Origin: Aeromonas rivipollensis
GTDB lineage: Bacteria; Pseudomonadota; Gammaproteobacteria; Enterobacterales; Aeromonadaceae
Assembly (NCBI RefSeq): GCF_010974825.1
Contig: NZ_JAAILA010000002.1
Span: forward strand, 62,001-126,000
DNA length: 64,000 bases
Direction: 5' to 3'
In this document: positions 1 through 6,959 of the stretch, piece after piece
Layout: every line of letters starts with the position of its first letter
Position numbering within the stretch: position 1 is the stretch's first letter
Program-made: the position numbers and the translations under genes
The notes under the pieces: model-generated
Told to the model about the DNA's origin: nothing
What the model saw: the letters and a program-made list of their open reading frames with translations, nothing else
Database searches by the model: none

Positions 1-1
1 G

Positions 2-142
2 GGGCTGGCTGATGTGAACGGCGATGCCCTCATTCGTGCCATGCACCAGCACCCCAAGCTCATCGAGCGCCCCATCGTCATCAAGAATGGCCAGGCCCGC
101 ATCGGCCGCCCCCCCGAGCTGGTGCTGGAGATCCTCAAGTGA
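2..142 (+). CDS. arsC: Arsenate reductase (glutaredoxin type), C-terminal fragment
   Basis: The window opens inside this gene, so only the last 46 codons are visible. The reading frame ends in a TGA that overlaps the GTG start of the next gene by four bases (GTGA). The tail carries the pattern ERPIVIKNGQARIGRPPE, which matches the end of the ArsC/YfgD thioredoxin-fold family, where the RPI segment packs against the anion site. These cytoplasmic enzymes reduce arsenate with glutaredoxin and glutathione, although many YfgD-type members have no proven role in resistance. The catalytic Cys lies outside the window. The family call rests on this tail and on the DUF2069 neighbour, a common partner in related genomes. 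Confidence 0.75.
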   Translation, partial: GLADVNGDALIRAMHQHPKLIERPIVIKNGQARIGRPPELVLEILK

Positions 143-522
143 GCACCCGCTTCGCCCGTCTGCTGACTCTGGTCGGCTTCTTTGGCCTGCTGGCCTGGGT
201 CATCCTCTGGCATCTGTGGCTCTCGCCCCACCCGGATCTCAACCCCTGGTTGCTGCCGGTGATCTGGACTGTGCCGTTGCTGTTCCCCCTGAAGGGCATA
301 GTGCAGGGCAACCCCTACACCCATGCCTGGGGCAACTTCGTGCTGATGCCCTACTTCCTCCACGCCCTGACGCTCATCACCACGGATGAAGGGGAGCGGT
401 GGCTGGCGGTGGTGGAGCTGGTGTTCACTACCCTGGCCTTCGTCGGCACCATCTATTACGCCCGCCAGCGCGGCCGTGAGCTTGGCCTCAGCATCCGCAA
501 GAAAAAGGATGAAGTGCAGTAA
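139..522 (+). CDS. DUF2069 inner-membrane protein
   Basis: A 127-residue hydrophobic protein that matches the DUF2069 family in length and pattern. It has an N-terminal helix at about residues 8-31, further hydrophobic segments near 38-55, 66-82 and 91-112, and a basic tail (RKKKDE). The GTG start overlaps the arsC stop, so the two genes are translationally coupled. A strong hairpin terminator follows the stop. No catalytic motif is visible and the family has no assigned function; location in the inner membrane is inferred from the helices. Confidence 0.8.
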   Translation: MSTRFARLLTLVGFFGLLAWVILWHLWLSPHPDLNPWLLPVIWTVPLLFPLKGIVQGNPYTHAWGNFVLMPYFLHALTLITTDEGERWLAVVELVFTTLAFVGTIYYARQRGRELGLSIRKKKDEVQ

Positions 523-534
523 TACCTCCCTCTC

Positions 535-557
535 AACGCCCCGCTCGGGGCGTTTTT
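535..557 (+). terminator. Rho-independent terminator after arsC-DUF2069
   Basis: An 8-bp GC-rich stem (AACGCCCC / GGGGCGTT) with a 4-nt loop runs straight into a T run on the plus strand. It sits 13 bases after the DUF2069 stop and touches the stop of the convergent acpH gene. Confidence 0.9.
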
Positions 558-1177
558 CATTGTCCTGATCCCGCCTCGTCCTGGCCTGCGCGGTAGTGGG
601 TGAGTTGCCCCTCACTAAAGCGCATCACCTCGGGATAGAAGCGCAGAAACCCCAGCTCACAGTCGCGCCAGCGGCCCTCATCCAGGGTATGGAGCGCCTC
701 CCCCAGCAGCAGGGGACGACGCAGGCGCCGGCCTATGCCGTTGAGGGCCTGACCCAGCCCCTCCCGGCGTCCGTAGGAGGCGATCCAGTCCTGCTCGGCC
801 ATCCGCTTGAGGGCCATGGGCAGCCCCTCCGGTAGGCGGGCGTGATCCGCCAGCAGCTGGCCATAGCTCTGCTGCAGGAAGCGGGGCAGGGGATCCGGAC
901 TGAATTGCTGCCAGTGGTGGCTCAGCCAGTGGTCGTAGAGCATGTCCACCAGGATGCCGCCAAAGCGGCGCCAGGGTGCCTCGAAGCAGGCGACCGCCGC
1001 CCTGTGCTCGGGGTGGGCATCGGTGAAGGCATCTATCTTGCGGTGCAGCCAGATCCCCTCATCGAAATGGGCCGCGAGGCCCGTGGGCAGGGGCCCCTTG
1101 ACGAAGTCCCCCAGCAGGTTGCCGGTGAGTGAGCTTCGGGTGTGGGCCGCCAGATGGAGGTGCGCCAGGTAATTCAT
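557..1177 (-). CDS. acpH: Acyl carrier protein phosphodiesterase (AcpH)
   Basis: A 206-residue cytoplasmic enzyme expected to remove the 4'-phosphopantetheine arm from holo-acyl carrier protein, regenerating apo-ACP. The start MNYLAHLHLA and the segments LTGNLLGDFVKG, HRKIDAFTDAHP and DMLYDHWLSHHW are typical of the AcpH/YajB family; the Asp and His residues in these blocks are the likely metal-binding, HD-like centre. Length equals the usual family length of about 195-205. It is a single gene convergent with the DUF2069 gene. Confidence 0.92.
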   Translation of the reverse strand: MNYLAHLHLAAHTRSSLTGNLLGDFVKGPLPTGLAAHFDEGIWLHRKIDAFTDAHPEHRAAVACFEAPWRRFGGILVDMLYDHWLSHHWQQFSPDPLPRFLQQSYGQLLADHARLPEGLPMALKRMAEQDWIASYGRREGLGQALNGIGRRLRRPLLLGEALHTLDEGRWRDCELGFLRFYPEVMRFSEGQLTHYRAGQDEAGSGQ

Positions 1178-1347
1178 GGGATCAGGGTCGTTGGCAGGTC
1201 GATGACAAGGTGTTCAGAGCCTAGAGGATCCTGGTTCTGTTGGCCATGGTCAGAATTTTGCGATGGCCCTGCAAGCCCCTCTTGCAGGGCAAATTTGGGG
1301 CGTGCTAAGGTGGCTTTCATCTTTGTCACAGGACGCGACAAACCATC

Positions 1348-1425
1348 ATGATGCGCAAAGCCAGAGGCTTTTTTCTGGCCTTCTACTTCAAGCCTTTCTA
1401 CCTCTCCGAGTGGTTCGACGAATAG
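1348..1425 (+). CDS. Possible aromatic-rich 25-residue mini-ORF
   Basis: ATG ATG at 1348 opens a 25-codon frame ending at TAG 1423-1425. Nine of its 25 residues are aromatic (six Phe, two Tyr, one Trp). No good Shine-Dalgarno sequence precedes it. A short hairpin with a T run (1357-1374) lies inside its own 5' part, which argues against it being a normal gene. It could be an attenuator-type leader, a remnant or chance. Confidence 0.15.
   Translation: MMRKARGFFLAFYFKPFYLSEWFDE
1357..1374 (+). terminator. Small terminator-like hairpin
   Basis: A 6-bp stem AAAGCC / GGCTTT with a 3-nt loop is followed by a T run on the plus strand. No plus-strand gene ends just upstream, so it could act on a leader transcript. 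Confidence 0.4.
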
Positions 1426-1459
1426 ATCGAGGCCCCGGAGCAGCTTATTGACGCCCACC

Positions 1460-1524
1460 AATCATTGATACCCGTCGATCATTGATATCTGTCGATCATT
1501 GATATCTGTCGATCATTGATACCC
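1460..1524. repeat. 17-bp tandem repeat, about 3.8 copies
   Basis: The unit GATCATTGATATCTGTC occurs at 1477-1493 and 1494-1510, with variant copies at 1460-1476 (AATCATTGATACCCGTC) and 1511-1524 (partial). Each unit holds the odd palindrome ATCA-T-TGAT. The array lies 110 bp before the start of the periplasmic binding protein gene, where tandem operator sites would be plausible. Confidence 0.9.
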
Positions 1525-1633
1525 ATGGGGGCGTGATCTCGCTCATCCGCGTTTTGCCGTTTGTTGGCCATCGCTTGCCCAGGCTTGCGATGCCTTGACC
1601 GCGCCTGTGCGCTTTCTATGTAATGGAGTACTC

Positions 1634-2416
1634 ATGATGAATACCAAACTGACCCTGTCAGCCCTGTTTGCTGCCTGCCTGCTCACCACCCCCGTCATGG
1701 CCAAGGAGTGGAAAACCGTGCGCTTCGGTGTGGAGGGCGCCTATCCTCCCTTCTCCTGGACCGATGCGTCGGGGGAGATCAAGGGCTTTGACATCGATCT
1801 CGCCAATGCCCTGTGCCAGCAGATGGCCGTCAAGTGCGAGCTGGTGGCGCAGGATTGGGACGGCATGATCCCGGCCCTGTTGTCGCGCAAATACGACGGG
1901 ATCATCGCCGCCATGTCGATCACCGACGAGCGGCGCAAGAAGGTGGATTTCACCGCGAAATATGCCCATATCCCCAACCGCTTCGTGGCGGCCAAGGGCA
2001 CGACGCTGGAGCTGACCCCGGCGGGGATGGCAGGCAAGCGCATAGGTGTGCAGCGCGCCACCACCCACGACAAGTACCTGACGGATAACTTTGGCTCCGA
2101 CGTCACCATAGTGCGTTACGGCAATGCCGATGAGGCCTACCTCGATCTGAAGGCGGGCCGGGTGCTGGCCTTGCTGGCCGACGCCTCGGCCATCGATCAG
2201 GGGCTGCTCAGCAAGGCGGGCGGGGACAAGTTCGAGTATGTGGGGCCGGCCCTGACCGATCGCCAGTGGTTTGGTGACGGCATGGGAATTGCGGTACGCA
2301 AGGGCGATCAGGATCTCAAGGCCAAGCTGGATGAGGCGATCAAGGCCCTGCGGGCCAATGGCAAGTATCAGGAGATCAACCAGAAGTACTTCAAGTACGA
2401 TATTTATGGTGGTTGA
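1634..2416 (+). CDS. Periplasmic basic amino-acid binding protein (ABC importer, family 3)
   Basis: A 260-residue solute-binding protein of the ArgT/HisJ/AotJ kind. A signal peptide is plain at residues 1-23, with cleavage expected after VMA. The mature part begins KEWKTVRFGVEGAYPPFSW and includes GFDIDLANALC and QDWDGMIPALLSRKYD, the ligand-binding signature of family 3. It is clearly paralogous to the binding protein at 5961-6734. I chose ATG 1634 because GGAG lies 5 nt upstream; ATG 1637 is equally possible. It stands alone with its own terminator, so it probably feeds the HisQMP-type permease 3 kb downstream. Substrate is inferred as arginine, ornithine, lysine or histidine. Confidence 0.88.
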   Translation: MMNTKLTLSALFAACLLTTPVMAKEWKTVRFGVEGAYPPFSWTDASGEIKGFDIDLANALCQQMAVKCELVAQDWDGMIPALLSRKYDGIIAAMSITDERRKKVDFTAKYAHIPNRFVAAKGTTLELTPAGMAGKRIGVQRATTHDKYLTDNFGSDVTIVRYGNADEAYLDLKAGRVLALLADASAIDQGLLSKAGGDKFEYVGPALTDRQWFGDGMGIAVRKGDQDLKAKLDEAIKALRANGKYQEINQKYFKYDIYGG

Positions 2417-2423
2417 TGGGGGG

Positions 2424-2449
2424 GAGGGAGCTTGCTCCCTCTCTTTTTT
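2424..2449 (+). terminator. Terminator after the lone binding protein gene
   Basis: A 7-bp stem GAGGGAG / CTCCCTC with a CTTG loop, followed after two bases by six T residues. It separates the binding-protein transcript from the amidohydrolase gene that starts at 2483. Confidence 0.85.
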
Positions 2450-2482
2450 CGCAGCAAGCGGTGATGAAACAAGGAGATGCCC

Positions 2483-3613
2483 ATGTTGACCCTGATCGAG
2501 GGTGCGGAAATTCATAGCCCGGCCCCGCTCGGCCAGCAGGATCTGCTGGTGGCCGACGGCCGCATCGCCTGGCTGGGCAAGGGGCTGACAGTCCCCCCTG
2601 ACTGGCCGCTGGTGCGCGTCGACGGCCGTGGCCGCTATCTGGTGCCCGGGTTGGTGGATCCCCTGGCCCACATCACCGGCGGCGGTGGGGAGGGCGGCTT
2701 TGCCTTTCGCACCCCTGAACTCGGGGCGGGGGAGGCCCTGGCGGCGGGTGTCACCACCCTGGTGGCGGCGCTCGGCACCGACAGCCTGACCCGCACCCCG
2801 GCCCAGGTGCTCGGCAAGGTGCGCGAGTTTCGCGCCGCCGGGGTGAGCGCTTACATGTATACCGGCTCCTATCACCTGCCGGTCAAGACCCTCACCGGCA
2901 GGGTGGAGTCGGACATCATGCTGATCCCCGAGGTGCTGGGGGTGGGGGAGCTGGCCATCAGCGATCACAGATCCAGTGCGCCGACTCGGGATGAGCTGGC
3001 ACGGCTGGTGAGCGAGGCGCGGGTGGCCGGGCTGCTCGCGGGCAAGAGCGGGGTCAGCTTCTTCCACATCGGGGATGGCCGCGGGGCCCTGGCCCCCCTG
3101 CGGGCCCTGCGTGATGGCACCGACATTCCCCTGCGCCAGCTCTATCCCACCCACTGCAACCGCAACCCCTGGCTCTTTGCCGAGGCCATCGACTGGGGCA
3201 GGGCGGGGGGCTGGATCGATCTCACCACCTCGAGCTTCCCCGAGCTGCTGGACGATGGCGAGCAACTGGCGGCAGAGGCGCTGGTGGTGCTGCTGGCGGC
3301 CGGTGTGCCTGCCGATCGCATCAGCTTCAGCTCGGATGCCAACGCCAGCCTGCCGCGATTTGACGGCGAGGGGCGCCTTGTGGAGATGCGCTGCGGCCAG
3401 ATTGCCAGCCTGTGGCAGGAGTGCGTTCGTGCCTGCGCCCTCGGGGTGTCGCTCGAGGTCGCCCTGGGGGTGGTCACGGCCAATCCGGCGCGAGCCCTGG
3501 GGTTGGCTGGCAAGGGGGTGATAGGGGTGGGGCAGGATGCGGATCTGCTGCTGATAGCGCCGGAGCACCTCGCCATCGAGAGAGTGATGAGCGGTGGCCA
3601 GTGGCGAACCTAG
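2483..3613 (+). CDS. iadA: Isoaspartyl-dipeptidase-like amidohydrolase with an altered metal site
   Basis: A 376-residue amidohydrolase-fold protein. Blocks that match isoaspartyl dipeptidase (IadA) are ITGGGGEGGF (residues 66-75), TGSYH, ISDHRSSAP, FFHIGDG, PTHCNRNPW and SSDANAS. IadA cleaves beta-aspartyl peptides in the cytoplasm. The first metal-ligand motif is unusual: E. coli IadA has DQHVH, whereas the aligned text here is DPLAH, so the first His is Leu. The segment aligned with the carbamylated Lys (GVKCAISDHR in E. coli) reads GVGELAISDHR, with Glu as the likely bridging residue. The start at 2483 follows AAGGAG by 6 nt; the upstream ATG at 2477 abuts the ribosome site. Function may therefore differ from a true IadA. 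Confidence 0.75.
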   Translation: MLTLIEGAEIHSPAPLGQQDLLVADGRIAWLGKGLTVPPDWPLVRVDGRGRYLVPGLVDPLAHITGGGGEGGFAFRTPELGAGEALAAGVTTLVAALGTDSLTRTPAQVLGKVREFRAAGVSAYMYTGSYHLPVKTLTGRVESDIMLIPEVLGVGELAISDHRSSAPTRDELARLVSEARVAGLLAGKSGVSFFHIGDGRGALAPLRALRDGTDIPLRQLYPTHCNRNPWLFAEAIDWGRAGGWIDLTTSSFPELLDDGEQLAAEALVVLLAAGVPADRISFSSDANASLPRFDGEGRLVEMRCGQIASLWQECVRACALGVSLEVALGVVTANPARALGLAGKGVIGVGQDADLLLIAPEHLAIERVMSGGQWRT

Positions 3614-3636
3614 AGATGGTGCGCCCCTGAACCAAC

Positions 3637-3667
3637 AAAAAGCCCGGTACTGCTGCCGGGCTTTTTT
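3637..3667. terminator. Bidirectional terminator between iadA-like and lysO genes
   Basis: The stem AAAAAGCCCGG(TA) / (TG)CCGGGCTTTTTT has an A run on the left and a T run on the right, so it can end both the plus-strand amidohydrolase transcript and the minus-strand lysO transcript. Confidence 0.92.
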
Positions 3668-3690
3668 CCGCCTGAGTGGTTTATCCAGGC

Positions 3691-4593
3691 TCAGATAGCG
3701 AGGAAGCCCAGGATCAGGATGGGGCCGAGCAGGCTCAGGATAAAGCCCGAGACGATGGCCACCGGCACCACCTGGATGCCGCCGGATTTCTGGATGACCG
3801 GCAGGGTGAAGTCGAGCGCGGTGGCGCCGCCATAGCCGATGGCGGCGGAGGGGTGGCGACGCATCAGCACCGGAATGATGAGGATGGCGATGAGCTCGCG
3901 TCCCAGATCGTTGATGAAGGCGGCGGAGCCGAGCACGGGCCCCAGCTTGTCGGCCACCAGTATGCCCGACAGCGAATACCAGCCGAAGCTGGAGGCGAGC
4001 GCCAGGGCGTGGCTAGAGGGCATCCCCAGCAACTGGGCCGCCAGCAGGCTGCCGAGCCAGCTGCTGAGGATGACGGTGGCGGCTATCTTCATGCCCCAGG
4101 GGTTGAGCAGGATCTGGCGCAGCCGCATGCCGGAGTTGCGCATCTGGATGCCGATGAGCAGCAGCAACAGCATCAGGGCCCACTCGCTCCACTTGTCGAT
4201 GGGCAGGGCGCGCAAGTCCACCAGCAGCCCCAGCAGCACGCCGCCGAGCACCACGAAGCAGAGCTGGAGGGACTCCCACAACAGATGCAGCTTGCTCGGC
4301 ATCTTGGCGTCGCTCGCCTCATGGGTGGGGGGGCTGCGTCTGTCCAGCCACCAGAGTGCCAGCAGGTTGCAGGCGGTGATGGCGGCCAGCATTACCCCGG
4401 CTACCTTGAAGATCACCGCCAGGTTGCTGCCGAGGTTCTCCACATAGGCCAGCCCCAGCCCCATCAGGAACAGGATGAGATAGACCATCTTGCCCAGCGA
4501 CTGATTGATCAGCTTGATGAGCCGGGTGGAGGAGAGGGGGACAAGATAGCCAATCACCAGCGGCAGCAGGATCAGCAACACATTCAGCAACAT
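3691..4593 (-). CDS. lysO: Lysine exporter LysO family membrane protein
   Basis: A 300-residue protein with about eight to ten hydrophobic helices, matching LysO (YbjE), the lysine and thialysine exporter of the inner membrane. It begins MLLNVLLILLPLVIGYLVPL, the usual two-part arrangement (short N-terminal pair of helices, then the larger LysO domain), and has the conserved segments SSFGWYSLSGILV and AAFINDLGRELIAI. I chose the internal Met at 4593 because family members start there; an extension to 4635 is possible but hydrophilic. Lying beside a basic amino-acid importer, it suggests a local block for lysine/arginine balance. Confidence 0.9.
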   Translation of the reverse strand: MLLNVLLILLPLVIGYLVPLSSTRLIKLINQSLGKMVYLILFLMGLGLAYVENLGSNLAVIFKVAGVMLAAITACNLLALWWLDRRSPPTHEASDAKMPSKLHLLWESLQLCFVVLGGVLLGLLVDLRALPIDKWSEWALMLLLLLIGIQMRNSGMRLRQILLNPWGMKIAATVILSSWLGSLLAAQLLGMPSSHALALASSFGWYSLSGILVADKLGPVLGSAAFINDLGRELIAILIIPVLMRRHPSAAIGYGGATALDFTLPVIQKSGGIQVVPVAIVSGFILSLLGPILILGFLAI

Positions 4594-5124
4594 TGGGGCC
4601 TCGGTCACAAAACTGGGAAAACGACACATTACCACTACTTATTGGCCAAGAGTCATAAATCCATGAGTTTGTATGCTTCATTCGACCCTTTTTTTATCGG
4701 TTTGTTACTTTTGCATGGCGAGGCCGCCTTCCCAGAGCCCTCTGGTCTCGGGTCGTCATCGTCAATAAAATCAATTCCATTTCGAAAAAAGTGCGTTTTG
4801 TTCGGCCGAGGCGGGGTGAATAAAGTGACTCTGAATGGCTTCTGACTGAAATGGCTGAATCTTCTTGCTACTGGTGCGTTCCGGGTATAAAAAGGCGGTA
4901 TCTCAGAGATGGCGCAAAGCGGATTTTATGCAGACAAAGTGCTGAAAAATACCGCCAAGGCCAATAAAAATACAGATAAACCACTAAATACCTCGGTTCT
5001 GTATTGTTTTTTAACTACCTGAATGATATTTTCGCTGAAGGTTGCCATCGGTTAACTTTTTGTTAAATCTGCGATGGTGGAGTCACGCCGTAGCGGCGTC
5101 TAGGGACAGACAAGGTTGTAATGG
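4594..5124. other. 531-bp divergent intergenic region (lysO / hisP)
   Basis: It should carry both divergent promoters. It is more AT-rich than its surroundings. Next to hisP two hairpins occur in a row: an outer CCATCG / CGATGG stem with an inner TTAAC / GTTAA pair (5045-5077), and ACGCCG-TAG-CGGCGT (5085-5099). A ribosome site (CAAGG) then follows at 5110. I could not find a convincing lysine riboswitch or a clean ArgR box. Confidence 0.6.
5045..5099 (+). promoter_or_regulatory. Double stem-loop in the hisP 5' leader
   Basis: Two adjacent inverted repeats lie 11-65 nt before the hisP ribosome site. The first is an interrupted stem whose outer arms are CCATCG / CGATGG and whose inner arms are TTAAC / GTTAA; the second is a compact 6-bp stem with a 3-nt loop. 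Neither is followed by a T run, so mRNA stability or translational control is more likely than termination. This is inference. Confidence 0.4.
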
Positions 5125-5895
5125 ATGAGCGACGTTGCCGCACTGGAAGTTCGTGAACTGCACAAGTATTTTGGCACCCACGAAGTGCTCAAGGGCATCG
5201 ATATGACGGCCCGCAAGGGGGATGTTATCTCCCTGATCGGCTCCTCGGGTTCGGGGAAGTCGACCTTTCTACGCTGTATCAATCTGCTGGAAACCCCCTC
5301 TTCCGGCACGGTCTCACTCCATGGCGAGCTGATCCGCATGAAGAGCAATCGGGCCGGTGAACGCCAGCCCGAGGACATGCGTCAGGTGGAGCGCATTCGC
5401 AGCCGTCTGGCCATGGTGTTTCAAAGCTTCAACCTCTGGTCGCACATGACCATAATGCAGAACATCATCGAAGTTCCCATCCAGGTGCTCAAGGTGCCCC
5501 GTGCCGAGGCCATCGCCAAGGCGGAGCAACTGCTCAACCGGGTGGGCCTGTGGGAGCGGCGCGACTACTACCCCGGTCACCTCTCCGGCGGCCAGCAGCA
5601 GCGGGCCGCCATCGCCCGTGCTCTCGCGGTCGAGCCCGAGGTTATGCTGTTCGACGAGCCCACCTCGGCGCTCGATCCCGAGCTGGTGGGCGAGGTACTC
5701 GGCCTGATGCGTGAGCTGGCCGAAGAGGGGCGCACCATGCTGGTGGTCACCCACGAGATGTCGTTCGCCCGTGACGTCTCCAACAAGGTGATGTTCCTGC
5801 ACCAGGGGCGGGTGGAGGAGGAGGGCAACCCCAAGGAGATCTTCGCTCATCCCAAGTCGGAGCGATTCAAACAATTCATCTCTTCCATCTATTGA
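5125..5895 (+). CDS. hisP: Amino-acid ABC transporter ATPase (HisP type)
   Basis: A 256-residue ATPase with Walker A GSSGSGKST (about residues 39-47), Q-loop VFQSFNLWSHMT, signature LSGGQQQR, Walker B VMLFDEPT and the switch His in VVTHEMSFA. The line WSHMT and the C-terminal HQGRVEEEGNP are close to enterobacterial HisP rather than ArtP. It is the first gene of a four-gene importer operon: ATPase, binding protein, then two permeases. That order matches artPIQM, but the sequence favours the histidine/lysine/arginine/ornithine system. The ATPase would sit on the cytoplasmic face of HisQM. Confidence 0.9.
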   Translation: MSDVAALEVRELHKYFGTHEVLKGIDMTARKGDVISLIGSSGSGKSTFLRCINLLETPSSGTVSLHGELIRMKSNRAGERQPEDMRQVERIRSRLAMVFQSFNLWSHMTIMQNIIEVPIQVLKVPRAEAIAKAEQLLNRVGLWERRDYYPGHLSGGQQQRAAIARALAVEPEVMLFDEPTSALDPELVGEVLGLMRELAEEGRTMLVVTHEMSFARDVSNKVMFLHQGRVEEEGNPKEIFAHPKSERFKQFISSIY

Positions 5896-5960
5896 TGGGG
5901 GAGCGGTATTTTCAATATTCTGCGTTTTCAACGATCGACGTGTTTATCAAGGAGAGATAC

Positions 5961-6734
5961 ATGAACAAGCTGATGCTGGCGACTGCCGTGATGACGGCCC
6001 TGTGTTCCGGTAGCCTGATGGCCAAGGAGTGGAAAGAGGTACGGATCGGGGTTGAGGGTGCTTACCCTCCCTTCTCCTGGACCGAGCCGAGCGGCGAGGT
6101 GAAAGGCTTTGATATCGACATCGCCAACGCCCTGTGTGAAGAGATGAAGGTGAAGTGCACCCTGGTCAAGCAGGACTGGGATGGCATCATTCCGGCGCTG
6201 CTGTCACGCAAGTATGACGCCATCATCGCCACCATGGACATCACCGAAGAGCGCAAGAAGAAGGTGGACTTCACCCAGAAGTACCAGCACATTCCGGCCC
6301 GCTTCGCCGCCAAGAAAGGCACCGAGGTGCAGCTCGACAAGGCCTTCATGGATGGCAAGACCATTGCCGTGCAGCGCGCCACCTCCATGGACACCTACAT
6401 CACCGACAACTTCCCCAACGCTACCATCAAGCGCTACGGCACCGCAGACGAAGCCTATCTCGATCTGAAATCCGGCCGGGTTGACTATGTGATGGCCGAC
6501 TCCGCCGCCATCAGCGACGGTCTGCTGAAGAAAGAGGGTGGCGATGCCTTCGAATTCGTCGGCCCGAAACTGACCGATCCCAAGTGGTTTGGCGAGGGTG
6601 CCGGCATAGCGGTACGCAAGGCTGACAAGGATCTGAAAGAGAAATTCAATGCCGCCATCCTGGCCCTGCGCGCCAACGGCAAGTACAAGGAAATCAACGA
6701 CAAGTACTTCGACTTCGACGTTTACGGCGAGTAA
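5961..6734 (+). CDS. Periplasmic basic amino-acid binding protein (second paralogue)
   Basis: A 257-residue family 3 solute-binding protein. ATG 5961 follows AAGGAGAG at a good distance; an in-frame start at 5892 lacks one. The signal peptide ends at about SLMA, and the mature protein starts KEWKEVRIGVEGAYPPFSW, nearly the same as in the lone paralogue at 1634. Its signature is GFDIDIANALCEEMKVKC. It is the second gene of the importer operon. Two binding proteins sharing one permease is well known in the HisJ/ArgT and ArtI/ArtJ systems, where they differ in ligand. Which amino acid each prefers cannot be told from sequence alone. Confidence 0.9.
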   Translation: MNKLMLATAVMTALCSGSLMAKEWKEVRIGVEGAYPPFSWTEPSGEVKGFDIDIANALCEEMKVKCTLVKQDWDGIIPALLSRKYDAIIATMDITEERKKKVDFTQKYQHIPARFAAKKGTEVQLDKAFMDGKTIAVQRATSMDTYITDNFPNATIKRYGTADEAYLDLKSGRVDYVMADSAAISDGLLKKEGGDAFEFVGPKLTDPKWFGEGAGIAVRKADKDLKEKFNAAILALRANGKYKEINDKYFDFDVYGE

Positions 6735-6856
6735 CCCCCAGGCGCGCTACCCCGGGTAGCCGCCGAAGGGATTGCGGCGAATCATCACGACAGGTTGACC
6801 CTAGTCTGTAGTCATCGGGCCCGTTGTCTCTCGCAAGGGAGCGATGGGCCCGCTTA

Positions 6857-6959
6857 GTTGCAATGGAGCTGCATGTGTTTGGTTTGAAAGGATATTGGGA
6901 CGGGCAAGCCCGCTCAATGCGTTGCAATGGAGCCGCATATGTTTGATTTGAAAGGATAC
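6857..6959 (+). repeat. Direct repeat of the hisQ start region (64-bp offset)
   Basis: A stretch beginning GTTGCAATGGAG at 6857-6895 is repeated with few changes at 6921-6959, where it includes the hisQ ribosome site and start codon. The upstream copy still reads in frame with the peptide MELHVFGLKGYW, an echo of MEPHMFDLKGYE at hisQ. A 27-codon frame from 6863 ends at TGA 6944-6946, just inside hisQ. This looks like a local tandem duplication of a gene junction. Confidence 0.85.

Larger units (their letters stand above)
1178..1633. other. 456-bp non-coding interval upstream of the lone binding protein
   Basis: I see no convincing gene here. It contains a small hairpin with a T run (1357-1374), an aromatic-rich 25-codon mini-ORF (1348-1425) and a 17-bp tandem repeat (1460-1524). 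The promoter of the amino-acid binding protein must lie here, but no clear -35/-10 pair stands out. Confidence 0.6.

Noticed and set aside
1460..1524. CRISPR-like repeat
   Set aside because: Units are 17 bp and directly adjacent, with no unique spacers or cas genes.
1658..3568. Long minus-strand open frame (636 codons) over the binding protein and amidohydrolase
   Set aside because: It is antisense to two recognised genes, is rich in Gln, His, Gly and Arg as GC-rich shadow frames are, and has no family motif.
4594..5124. Lysine riboswitch or ArgR box between lysO and hisP
   Set aside because: I compared the L-box core and ArgR-like TGAAT pairs by eye, and neither reached a convincing match.
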